Origin: an uncultured Faecalibacterium sp. | GTDB lineage: Bacteria; Bacillota; Clostridia; Oscillospirales; Ruminococcaceae | NCBI GenBank assembly: GCA_934526125.1 | Contig: CAKSZU010000029.1 | Span: 1 to 22,626 of the forward strand | Reading direction: 5' to 3' | Length of the DNA: 22,626 nt | Shown here: piece after piece, positions 6,403-14,267 of the stretch | Layout: each line of letters begins with the position of its first letter | How positions within the stretch are numbered: the first letter of the stretch is position 1 | The notes under the pieces: generated by a model | Seen by the model: only the letters and a program-made list of their open reading frames with translations | Told to the model about the DNA's origin: nothing | Databases searched by the model: none | Program-made: the position numbers and the translations under genes

Positions 6403-7044
6403 TCAGTCCTGATTGCGCAGACGGTAGCCCAGGCTCATGAGGCTGTCGCCCAGATGGACGTTCTCCACCACCACTTCGGGGTAGGGGACGGAGAGGTCGT
6501 AGTGGGAAAAGTTCCAGAAGCCCTTGATGCCCATGTCCACCAGCCGTCCGCTGATCTCCTCGGCGCCGCTGCGGGGCAGGCAGAAGACAGCGACTTCGGG
6601 CTTGTGCTCGGCGCAGAAGGTCTCCAGCTCGTCGATGTGGAGGATCTGGATGCCGTTGATCTCACGGCCTACCTCACTGGGGGAGTTGTCGAAGGCGGCG
6701 ATCAGCCGGTAACCGTTGGTATCGGTGGTGATGAAGCGGCTGACGGCCTTGCCCAGACGGCCGCAGCCGATGAGGATGGTGGGCAGCCGGTCGCCGTTGC
6801 CGAAGAGCAGGTGTTCCAGAATGGAAAGCAGATTCTCCACCGAGTAGCCGATGCCCTGACGGCCGTTGACATCGCCGATGCAGTTGAAATCCTGCCGCAC
6901 CTGCGAGGCGGTGGTGCCCATCTGGGCGGCCAACTCGCGGGAGGAAATGCTGGTGATGCCGTCATTCTTGAGGGTGCGCAGATAGCGGTAGTATTTGGGC
7001 AGCCGCTTGATCACCGGAAGGGAAGCTTTGCCGGGGGTATTCAT
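6403..7044 (-). CDS. rex: Redox-sensing transcriptional repressor Rex
   Basis: 213 residues, normal length. Rex represses fermentation and anaerobic metabolism genes and leaves DNA when NADH rises relative to NAD+. The N-terminal winged helix (about 1-80) shows KYYRYL, SSRELAAQMG, ASQVRQDF and GIGY. The Rossmann domain starts with IGCGRLGKA (GxGxxG at 93-98), and the C-terminal domain-swapped helix region ends with VHLGDSLMSLGYRLR. AAAGGAG precedes the ATG. Its promoter at 7171-7198 is close to consensus. I could not find a convincing Rex operator near it, so autoregulation is unproven. Confidence 0.97.
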   Translation of the reverse strand: MNTPGKASLPVIKRLPKYYRYLRTLKNDGITSISSRELAAQMGTTASQVRQDFNCIGDVNGRQGIGYSVENLLSILEHLLFGNGDRLPTILIGCGRLGKAVSRFITTDTNGYRLIAAFDNSPSEVGREINGIQILHIDELETFCAEHKPEVAVFCLPRSGAEEISGRLVDMGIKGFWNFSHYDLSVPYPEVVVENVHLGDSLMSLGYRLRNQD

Positions 7045-7170
7045 GGAAATATTCTCCTTTCATCCGTCATCCGAAAGCTGCCGGATCTCTGCGCCCCGCA
7101 AGGTGCGCCGACAGTTGAGCGGGTTTCGACACAATAATGATATATCTTTGTCAATCTTGTATTTGTATAA

Positions 7171-7198
7171 AGTATACCGCATCTGAGAAGAATGTCAA
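7171..7198 (-). promoter_or_regulatory. Promoter of rex (and probably tdk)
   Basis: The minus strand carries TTGACA (7193-7198), a 16-bp spacer and TATACT (7171-7176). The predicted start near 7164 leaves a leader of about 120 nt before the rex ATG. The AT-rich leader contains a second TTGACA (about 7148-7153) and a loose inverted pair GACACAA/TTTGTC, which might be an operator. Confidence 0.7.
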
Positions 7199-7224
7199 AT
7201 CCCTTCGGGCATTTTTTTCAAAAA

Positions 7225-7238
7225 CTAAGAAATCTTAG
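7225..7238. repeat. Small inverted repeat upstream of tepA
   Basis: CTAAGA-AA-TCTTAG, 6-bp arms around a 2-bp centre, lies in the divergent rex/tepA interval. It is the only clear dyad there and may be a protein-binding site. No strong plus-strand promoter is evident, so how tepA is transcribed is unclear. Confidence 0.35.
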
Positions 7239-7300
7239 CTGCCGCATAATCGGCCCGGCCCGGGAGACACTGAGAAAAAGGACCGGGGGAGGGGATTTTT

Positions 7301-7999
7301 ATGCCGGAGTACGAAAAAGAGACTGTGGACGGGCAGCGGCTGGAAAAAGAGCAGATCGAGGATCTGGGCAGCATTTCCCGCACCAAAGGCCCTCATGCCA
7401 TCCACTGCCTGACCGTCATCGGTCAGATCGAGGGCCATGTGGAGGCCCCGCAGGGGCAGAAGACCACGAAGTATGAACACGTCATCCCCCAGCTGGTGGC
7501 AGTGCAGGAGGACCCGGCGGTGGAAGGGCTGCTGGTGCTGCTGAACACCGTGGGCGGCGATGTGGAGGCCGGGCTTGCCCTCGCCGAGCTGATCGCCAGC
7601 ATCTCCAAGCCCAGTGCGGCGGTGGTGCTGGGCGGGGGACACTCCATCGGCATCCCGCTGGCAGTCAGCGCCCGCCGCAGCTTCATCGTGCCCACAGCCA
7701 CCATGACCGTCCACCCGGTGCGCCACTCCGGGATGATCCTGGGCATCCCCCAGACCATGCGCTGGTTCGAGCAGATGCAGGAGCGGATCACCGGTTTCGT
7801 GGCCGGGCACAGCGGCATCACGGCCCGGCGCTATACCGAGCTGATGCTCCGCACCGGGGAGCTGGTGATGGATGTGGGCACCGTCCTGGACGGGAAGAAG
7901 GCCGTCCGCGAAAAGCTCATCGACCAGCTGGGAGGCATCTCCGATGCACTGGACTGGCTCTACCGCGAGATCGAGTCCGGGCAGGAAAAACAGCCTTGA
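7301..7999 (+). CDS. tepA: ClpP-fold serine protease-like protein, TepA family
   Basis: 232 residues. The ClpP/crotonase fold is shown by LLVLLNTVGGDVEAGLALAELI, the nucleophile elbow GGGHSIG with S115, and the histidine motif MTVHPV with H138. The TepA family in Bacillus was described as translocation-enhancing and is encoded beside spoIIIE; the same synteny is seen here. The position matching the ClpP catalytic aspartate (in RRYTELM) does not show an Asp, so the triad may be completed differently or the enzyme may be weak. There is no signal peptide or membrane helix, so it is probably cytosolic. GGGGGAGGGG precedes the ATG. A separate promoter for ftsK follows. Confidence 0.85.
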   Translation: MPEYEKETVDGQRLEKEQIEDLGSISRTKGPHAIHCLTVIGQIEGHVEAPQGQKTTKYEHVIPQLVAVQEDPAVEGLLVLLNTVGGDVEAGLALAELIASISKPSAAVVLGGGHSIGIPLAVSARRSFIVPTATMTVHPVRHSGMILGIPQTMRWFEQMQERITGFVAGHSGITARRYTELMLRTGELVMDVGTVLDGKKAVREKLIDQLGGISDALDWLYREIESGQEKQP

Positions 8000-8026
8000 A
8001 AAAACGATTTCCAACAGAACGAATCA

Positions 8027-8055
8027 TTGCCAACCCGCGTTTCCCGTGGTACAAT
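8027..8055 (+). promoter_or_regulatory. Promoter of the ftsK operon
   Basis: TTGCCA (8027-8032), a 17-bp spacer and TACAAT (8050-8055), in the gap between tepA and ftsK and 48 bp before the ftsK ATG. Confidence 0.75.
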
Positions 8056-8102
8056 GAAAGAATCGAATATTATGGGAAAAAGGACAAGGGTTTGAACGGA
8101 AG

Positions 8103-11048
8103 ATGGCAAAACGAAAGCGGAAAACAACTGCAAAACGCGCCCCGGCACGGCGCAGGAGCCGGGCAGAAGAACGGATGCCGGCAGGGCTGGGTACCCTGTT
8201 CGTGGGCCTGCTGCTGATCGTGCTGGCTTTTGTGGAGGGGGACTCGGTCTGGAAAAGCGCCCACCAGCTGCTGTTTGGCCTGTTCGGCTGCGGCAGCTTT
8301 GTGCTGGGGGCGGCGGTGTGCTACCTGGCCATCCTCTACACCCGCGGGCAGGATCTGCTGATGCAGGTGTTCAAGCTGATGCTGGGGCTGATCTTTGCCA
8401 GCGGAACGGTCATCGTGTTTTCGCAGATCCCTGCCGGACTCACGGCCTCCCAGATGGTGGCTGCCTGCTACGAGAACGGGGTCAACGCCTGGCTGGGCGG
8501 CGGCGTGATCGGTGCGCTGCTGGGCGGAAACCTGCTGCTGCTCTGCGGGCGGCCGGCGGCCAATCTGGTCATGGCGGTGCTGGCGCTCTGTGCCAGCCTG
8601 TACATTTTTGATATCACCCCGGCGGAGTGCTGGCAGTGGCTGTGCAATGTGGGCGGTGGTGTCCGGGACAAGGGCGCGGCGGTCTACGAGCAGACAGCGG
8701 CCCGCCGGGCCGAGCGTCTGGCCCTGAAGCAGGCGGACGAGGCCGACCGGGAGGCCTACGGCTATGAGGACGAAGGCATCGCCGACGATTACGACGAGAT
8801 CTACGGCCCGGAGCCGGAGGACGAAGAGGGACCTGGCGGCATCCCGGTGCCGGGCTGGCTGTCCGGCGTGTTCCGCTGGGGCCATAAGGTGACAAAGGAA
8901 ATGGAAGGGGAGGCCGAGCCGGAGCCGGTGGACGATTCGCTGGGCTACGAGCCGCCCGCGCCCCCTGCCCCGGAACCGGAGGCCCCCGCAAAGCCTGCCC
9001 CGGCCTTTGAGCCGGTCAAAGTCACGGCCAATCACCCGCGGGCTTCGTTTGACATCGATCTTGGCCCGGACGGCACGGTCTCCGAGGGCGGCAGCGAGCC
9101 CATCGAACCCATCATCATCGGGCCCGGCGGCACCTTCGGGCAGGACCCGCTCCACAAAGCTCCGCCCCGGGCCATTGTCCGGCCCGTAGTGCCGGATGCG
9201 GTGGAGACGGCGGCGGAGGATTTCTTCGCCGCGCCTGCGCCCGCCCCTGCCCCGGTGGTGAACCCTGCCGTGCCGCCCGCTGCCCCGGAGGCCCCGGCCC
9301 CCGTGCCGCAGCCGGAACCGGAGGAGCAGCCGGAGCCTTTCCGGACGCCCACCCTGCCCACCACCGATGAACCGGGCGTCCCGGTGCGGGTCAGCGCCGA
9401 GAACGCGGTGGCCATGCGGAGCGAGCCGGATGAGGATGGCTGGATCAGCATCACCAGCGAGCCGGTGGAGGAAAAGGACCTGAACACTCTGGTGGCCGCA
9501 GCCATGGAAAAGCCCGCCGCCGGAGAACAGGCCGCCGCCACCGCCCCGACCGAGGAGCCGGAGGTAGAGGAGACCTTCGAATATCAGTATCCCAGCATCG
9601 AGCTGTTTGAAAAATCCCCGGAGGAGAGCGACCCCGGCGCACAGGACGAGCTGAAGGCCAACGCCCAGAAGCTGGTGGACACGCTGGAAAGCTTCGGCGT
9701 CCGCACCCGGGTGCTGGACATCTCCCGGGGTCCCTCGGTCACCCGATATGAGGTGCAGCCCATGGCGGGCGTCAAGATCAGCCGGATCACCTCGCTGGCG
9801 GATGACATCGCCCTGAATCTGGCGGTGGCCGACGTCCGTATGGAAGCGCCCATCCCCGGCAAGCCTGCCGTGGGCATCGAGGTGCCCAACCACAAAAAGA
9901 CCCCAGTCTATATCCGCAGCGTTTTTGAAAGCCAGGCTTTCCTGCGGATGACCTCGCCCCTGGGCGTGGCCCTGGGCAAGGACATCGCCGGTGTGGCGCA
10001 GGTGGCAGACCTGTGCAAGATGCCCCACCTGCTCATCGCGGGCAGCACCGGCAGCGGCAAATCTGTCTGCGTGAACAGCATCATCATCAGCATCCTGTTC
10101 CGCTCCAGCCCGGAGGACGTCAAGCTGATGCTCATCGACCCCAAGGTGGTGGAGCTGGCGGAGTACAACGGCATCCCGCATCTGCTGATGCCGGTCATTA
10201 CCGAGCCCAAGAAGGCCGCCGGTGCCCTGAGCAGCGCCGTGCAGGAGATGGAGCGCCGGTACCACCTGTTTGCGGAGAACAACGTCCGCGATATCAAGTC
10301 CTTCAACAAGCTGGCGGCCACCGATCCCATGCTGGAAAAGATGCCGTACATTGCGATCATCATCGACGAGCTGGCCGACCTGATGATGGTGGTGGGCAAG
10401 GATGTGGAGGATTCCATCTGCCGCATCGCCCAGAAGGCCCGTGCAGCGGGCATGCACCTGATCGTGGCTACCCAGCGCCCCAGCGTGGACGTCATCACCG
10501 GCCTGATCAAGGCCAACATCCCCAGCCGCATCGCCTTTGCCGTGTCCAGTCAGGTGGACAGCCGCACCATTCTGGACGGTGCCGGTGCCGAAAAGCTGCT
10601 GGGCCAGGGCGATATGCTCTTCATGCCGGTGGGTGCCCCCAAGCCCGTGCGGATCCAGGGCACCTTTGTCCGGGATGAGGAGATCAGCCGTGTGCTGGAC
10701 TTCATCAAGAAGAGCGCTACCGTCCAGTACGACGAGGCCATGATCGAGGCCATGGAGAAGCACGCCATCCAGGACGGCAAGAAGGGCTCCTCTTCCGCCG
10801 ACGGCGACGAGACAGAAGAGGGAGATCCCATGCTCAAGCAGGCTGTGGAAGTGGTCATCGATGCCGGTCAGGCATCCACCAGCCTGCTGCAGCGCCGCTG
10901 CAAGCTGGGCTACGCCCGCGCCGCCCGCATCATGGACGAAATGGAACAGAAGGGCATCATCGGCCCCTATGAAGGGGCCAAGCCCCGGGCGGTCCTCATC
11001 AGCCGCCAGCAGTGGCTGGAAATGCAGATGAACCAGCCGGACGAATAA
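8103..11048 (+). CDS. ftsK: DNA translocase FtsK/SpoIIIE
   Basis: 981 residues. This hexameric ATP-driven motor pumps chromosomal DNA through the division septum or into the forespore. The Lys/Arg-rich N-terminus precedes about five membrane helices (27-45, 54-80, 86-108, 130-148, 152-170). A roughly 320-residue linker (about 180-500) is acidic, Pro- and Glu-rich and low-complexity, longer than in Bacillus SpoIIIE. The motor has Walker A GSTGSGKS (647-654) and Walker B IIIDE (D755, E756), then [12 protein letters not shown]. The C-terminal gamma winged helix (about 905-965, [20 protein letters not shown]) reads orienting DNA sequences. Whether it serves division, sporulation or both cannot be told. 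It heads an operon with the YgiQ-like gene 14 bp downstream. Confidence 0.97.
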   Translation: MAKRKRKTTAKRAPARRRSRAEERMPAGLGTLFVGLLLIVLAFVEGDSVWKSAHQLLFGLFGCGSFVLGAAVCYLAILYTRGQDLLMQVFKLMLGLIFASGTVIVFSQIPAGLTASQMVAACYENGVNAWLGGGVIGALLGGNLLLLCGRPAANLVMAVLALCASLYIFDITPAECWQWLCNVGGGVRDKGAAVYEQTAARRAERLALKQADEADREAYGYEDEGIADDYDEIYGPEPEDEEGPGGIPVPGWLSGVFRWGHKVTKEMEGEAEPEPVDDSLGYEPPAPPAPEPEAPAKPAPAFEPVKVTANHPRASFDIDLGPDGTVSEGGSEPIEPIIIGPGGTFGQDPLHKAPPRAIVRPVVPDAVETAAEDFFAAPAPAPAPVVNPAVPPAAPEAPAPVPQPEPEEQPEPFRTPTLPTTDEPGVPVRVSAENAVAMRSEPDEDGWISITSEPVEEKDLNTLVAAAMEKPAAGEQAAATAPTEEPEVEETFEYQYPSIELFEKSPEESDPGAQDELKANAQKLVDTLESFGVRTRVLDISRGPSVTRYEVQPMAGVKISRITSLADDIALNLAVADVRMEAPIPGKPAVGIEVPNHKKTPVYIRSVFESQAFLRMTSPLGVALGKDIAGVAQVADLCKMPHLLIAGSTGSGKSVCVNSIIISILFRSSPEDVKLMLIDPKVVELAEYNGIPHLLMPVITEPKKAAGALSSAVQEMERRYHLFAENNVRDIKSFNKLAATDPMLEKMPYIAIIIDELADLMMVVGKDVEDSICRIAQKARAAGMHLIVATQRPSVDVITGLIKANIPSRIAFAVSSQVDSRTILDGAGAEKLLGQGDMLFMPVGAPKPVRIQGTFVRDEEISRVLDFIKKSATVQYDEAMIEAMEKHAIQDGKKGSSSADGDETEEGDPMLKQAVEVVIDAGQASTSLLQRRCKLGYARAARIMDEMEQKGIIGPYEGAKPRAVLISRQQWLEMQMNQPDE

Positions 11049-11062
11049 GATAAAGGAGAACT

Positions 11063-13120
11063 ATGGAAAACTCTACTTCCCAAGTCTACACCGAATTTCT
11101 CCCCATCAGCCGGGCGGACATGGAAGCCCGGGGGTGGGACCAGCTGGACTTTGTGGTGGTGGGCGGCGACGCCTATGTGGACCACCCCAGTTTCGGCACC
11201 GCCATCATCAGCCGTCTGCTGGAAGCTGAGGGCTATAAGATCGGCGTGCTGGCCCAGCCCCGCTATACCGACTGCGAGGACTTCAAGCGGTTCGGCAAGC
11301 CGAAATACGGCTTCTTCATCGGCGGCGGCAATGTGGACAGCATGGTCAGCCACTACTCGGTGGCCAAGATCCCCCGCGCCGAGGATGAGTATTCGCCCGG
11401 CGGCAAAGGCGGTGCCCGGCCGGATCGCAGCGCCACCGTGTACACCAAACTGGCCAAGGAGGCCTACCCCGACCTGCCCGTGATCCTGGGCGGACTGGAA
11501 GCCTCCCTGCGGCGGTTCGCCCATTATGACTACTGGCTGGACACCGTCCTGCCCAGCATTGCCGAGGACTCCGGTGCCGACATCATCAGCTTCGGCATGG
11601 GCGAGCACCAGACCGTGGAGATCGCCCGGCGGCTGGCGGCCGGGGAGCCGGTGAGTTCCATCACGGATGTGGACGGCACCTGCTACCTGACCGACTTCGA
11701 CCACCTGCCCGAGCGGTATGTGGAGTGCGCCGGTTATAAAAAGGTGGCGTCGGACAAGACTGCCTACGCCAAGGCCTGCCGCATCCAGATGGACAATCAG
11801 GATGTGGTCAGCGGACAGATCGTCGTCCAGAAGCAGAGCGAGAAGTATCTGGTGCAGAACATTCCGGCAAAGCCGCTGGTGCGCTGGGAGCTGGATAAAG
11901 TCTACGCCCTGCCCTACACCCGCCGGTATCACCCCATCTATGAGGACATGGGCGGAGTGCCTGCCATCCGGGAGGTGCAGTTCTCCATCATCCAGAACCG
12001 CGGCTGCTTCGGCGGCTGCAACTTCTGCGCCATCCAGCTCCATCAGGGCCGCCGGGTCACAAGCCGCAGTGCCGACAGCATCGTAGCCGAGGCCGAGCGG
12101 ATGACCCACGAGCCGGATTTCAAGGGCTATATCCACGACATCGGCGGACCCACGGCCAACTTCCGGTTCCCGTCCTGCCGTGAGCAGATGCTGCGGGGCA
12201 TGTGCAACGGCGGCAAGCACTGCCTTGCCCCCACCACCTGCTCCCACATGATCGTGGACCACAGCGACTACCTCAAGATCCTGCGCCGGGTCCGGGAGCT
12301 GCCGGGGGTGAAGAAAGTGTTCATCCGCAGCGGCATCCGGTTCGATTACCTGATGGCCGACCCGGACGATACCTTCTTCAAGGAGCTGGTGGAGTACCAC
12401 GTTTCCGGCCAGCTGAAGGTGGCGCCGGAACACTGCGCCCCCAACACGCTGGCCTACATGGGCAAGCCCCCGATCCAGACTTTCAACAAGTTTAAGGACA
12501 AATTCTACGAGCTGAGCAAGAAGGCGGGCAAGAAGCAGTATCTGGTGCCCTACCTGATGTCCAGCCACCCGGGCAGCACCCTGAACGACGCCGTCTATCT
12601 GGCGGAGTATCTCTATAAGAACCACATGCGCCCCGAGCAGGTGCAGGACTTTTACCCCACCCCCGGCACGGTCAGCACCTGTATGTTCTATACGGGCCTG
12701 GACCCCTATACCCTGAAGCCGGTGTTCGTGGAAAAGACCGCGGAGGGCAAGGCCCTGCAGCGGGCCCTGCTCCAGTATTATGAGCCCCGCAACGCCGAAA
12801 AGGTCATCAAGGCGCTGAAAATGACCCACCGGGAGGACCTGATCCCCCTGCTGGTGCCCGCCGAGGGCCGCCGGGCGGTGCAGCGCTCTGCCCGCCGGGC
12901 CGAGAGCGCCGAGGTGACCATCCACAACGACGGCACCTATACCGTCCGCCCGAACCAGAAGGGGAAGGGCAGCAGGAACCAGAGCCGCAGCGCGGCTCCG
13001 GCCGGACGTCAGCCCAGCCCCGGTGCCCGGTTTGCCCCCCATTCGGCACCCGGAAAGAAACCGAAAAGTATTCAACAGAAAGAGAACGCAGCGTGGAAAA
13101 CTTCAAAAAAGAAAAAGTAA
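11063..13120 (+). CDS. YgiQ-family radical SAM protein
   Basis: 685 residues. The N-terminal YgiQ domain (LDFVVVGGDAYVDHPSFG, FFIGGGNVDSMV) precedes a radical SAM core whose cluster motif C-x3-C-x2-C is C315, C319, C322 in GCFGGCNFC. It therefore binds a 4Fe-4S cluster and S-adenosylmethionine. A DUF3362-like C-terminal part follows (PEQVQDFYPTPGTVSTCMFYTG). The last 70 residues are basic, Arg/Ser/Gly-rich and probably disordered. The reaction catalysed by YgiQ proteins is unknown to me. AAAGGAG precedes the ATG, 14 bp after ftsK, and the gene overlaps the next by 28 bp, so the three form one operon. Confidence 0.93.
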   Translation: MENSTSQVYTEFLPISRADMEARGWDQLDFVVVGGDAYVDHPSFGTAIISRLLEAEGYKIGVLAQPRYTDCEDFKRFGKPKYGFFIGGGNVDSMVSHYSVAKIPRAEDEYSPGGKGGARPDRSATVYTKLAKEAYPDLPVILGGLEASLRRFAHYDYWLDTVLPSIAEDSGADIISFGMGEHQTVEIARRLAAGEPVSSITDVDGTCYLTDFDHLPERYVECAGYKKVASDKTAYAKACRIQMDNQDVVSGQIVVQKQSEKYLVQNIPAKPLVRWELDKVYALPYTRRYHPIYEDMGGVPAIREVQFSIIQNRGCFGGCNFCAIQLHQGRRVTSRSADSIVAEAERMTHEPDFKGYIHDIGGPTANFRFPSCREQMLRGMCNGGKHCLAPTTCSHMIVDHSDYLKILRRVRELPGVKKVFIRSGIRFDYLMADPDDTFFKELVEYHVSGQLKVAPEHCAPNTLAYMGKPPIQTFNKFKDKFYELSKKAGKKQYLVPYLMSSHPGSTLNDAVYLAEYLYKNHMRPEQVQDFYPTPGTVSTCMFYTGLDPYTLKPVFVEKTAEGKALQRALLQYYEPRNAEKVIKALKMTHREDLIPLLVPAEGRRAVQRSARRAESAEVTIHNDGTYTVRPNQKGKGSRNQSRSAAPAGRQPSPGARFAPHSAPGKKPKSIQQKENAAWKTSKKKK

Positions 13121-14208
13121 GCTTCTGGCAGCGCCTTGCTGCCCTTGCCCTTGCGGCGGCGCTGGCCCTGGGTCTGGCCGCCTGTGATGCCGCGGCCGTG
13201 ATCCCGGCCCCTTCCGTCAGCACGGCGCAGCCCGCCGGGGAGACCCAGAACGACAGTTTTCAGATGTACTTCCTCGATGTGGGGCAGGCGCTGAGCGTTC
13301 TGGTGGAATGCGACGGCCAGTACATGCTCTACGATGGCGGCAATGTGGATGACGGCAGCTATGTGGTGTCCTACCTGCAGGGGCAGGGCATCGAGGAGCT
13401 GCAGTATGTCTTCTGCTCCCACGCCCACGAGGACCATGTGGGCGGCCTGGCGGCCGTGCTGTCCTACTTCCCGGCAAACCATGTGTACAGCCCGGTGACC
13501 GAGGCGTCCACCAAGTGCTTCAGGGATTTCGTCAAGTACACCCAGCAGCAGGGCCTTTCGGTGGAAGTCCCCGCCGTGGGCACCGTCTGGCAGCTGGGCA
13601 GCGCCACCGTCACCATGCTGGGCCCGGTGGCCCAGTACAGCGAGACCAACGATACCTCCATCGTACTGCGGGTGGACTACGGCTCCACCAGCTTCCTGCT
13701 CACCGGCGACATGGAAGCCGATGCGGAGCGGGATCTTGTGAACAGCGGCGCGAATCTGAAGGCGGATGTGCTTCAGGTGGGGCACCACGGCTCCAGTACC
13801 TCCACCAGCTATGTGTTCCTGAACGCGGTGCTGCCGGAAATGGGCGTCATCTCCTGCGGGGTGAACAATAAGTACGGCCACCCTCATGAGGAGACCCTGA
13901 GCATCCTGCGGGATGCCGGTGTGGATGTCTACCGCACCGATCTGCAGGGGGCCATCGTCATCGGATCGGACGGCCAGAACTATACCGTCCGCACCGAAAA
14001 GCAGGCCTCGGATGCCCAGCTGAATCCCACGGACCCGGCGGCATCCGGTACGGCCCAGCAGACGTATATCGGCAATGTGAACAGCAAGAAGTTCCACCTG
14101 CCCACCTGCCCGAACCTCCCGGCGGAGAAGAACCAGATCCTCTTCTCCAGCTACGACGAGGCCGCCGCGGCGGGATACACCCCCTGCTCCACCTGCATCA
14201 AGGAATAA
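13093..14208 (+). CDS. Secreted ComEC-like metallo-beta-lactamase lipoprotein with C-terminal Ada-like zinc domain
   Basis: 371 residues from a GTG start, overlapping the upstream gene by 28 bp. A Lys-rich n-region and hydrophobic helix end in the lipobox GLAAC (C31). The hydrolase domain resembles the soluble part of ComEC/Rec2: FLDVGQALSVLV, HAHEDH (H110, H112, D114, H115), LTGDME (D206), VGHHGS (H231, H232) and GHPH (H263). The C-terminal 50 residues (YIGNVNSKKFHLPTC to PCSTC) hold H335, C339, C365 and C368, like the Ada metal-binding domain. It is probably anchored outside the membrane. Extracellular nuclease or phosphodiesterase activity, perhaps for DNA uptake or nutrient scavenging, is inference. 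The ribosome binding site is weak, suggesting translational coupling. Confidence 0.85.
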   Translation: MENFKKEKVSFWQRLAALALAAALALGLAACDAAAVIPAPSVSTAQPAGETQNDSFQMYFLDVGQALSVLVECDGQYMLYDGGNVDDGSYVVSYLQGQGIEELQYVFCSHAHEDHVGGLAAVLSYFPANHVYSPVTEASTKCFRDFVKYTQQQGLSVEVPAVGTVWQLGSATVTMLGPVAQYSETNDTSIVLRVDYGSTSFLLTGDMEADAERDLVNSGANLKADVLQVGHHGSSTSTSYVFLNAVLPEMGVISCGVNNKYGHPHEETLSILRDAGVDVYRTDLQGAIVIGSDGQNYTVRTEKQASDAQLNPTDPAASGTAQQTYIGNVNSKKFHLPTCPNLPAEKNQILFSSYDEAAAAGYTPCSTCIKE

Positions 14209-14214
14209 CGGACA

Positions 14215-14255
14215 AGAAAAAATGCCTTCCGGCGCAAACCGGAAGGCATTTTTTG
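14215..14255. terminator. Bidirectional terminator between ftsK operon and beta-glucuronidase gene
   Basis: ATGCCTTCCGG (14222-14232) pairs with CCGGAAGGCAT (14239-14249) around a 6-nt loop, with A6 before and T6 after. It serves both convergent transcription units. Confidence 0.92.
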
Positions 14256-14267
14256 TTTCAGGTGAGA

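Noticed and set aside
7045..7200. A Rex operator in the rex leader
   Set aside because: Only a loose GACACAA/TTTGTC pair was found. No TTGT(T/G)A-N-T(A/C)ACAA palindrome is present.
8070..10763. An 897-codon open frame antisense to ftsK
   Set aside because: It mirrors the high-GC third-position bias of ftsK. The translation is His/Gly/Arg-rich low complexity with no domain, while the ftsK frame has clear motifs and a promoter.
10967..13075. A 702-codon open frame antisense to the YgiQ-like gene
   Set aside because: Shadow of a GC-biased gene: no recognisable domain and no ribosome binding site, fully opposite a clear radical SAM protein.
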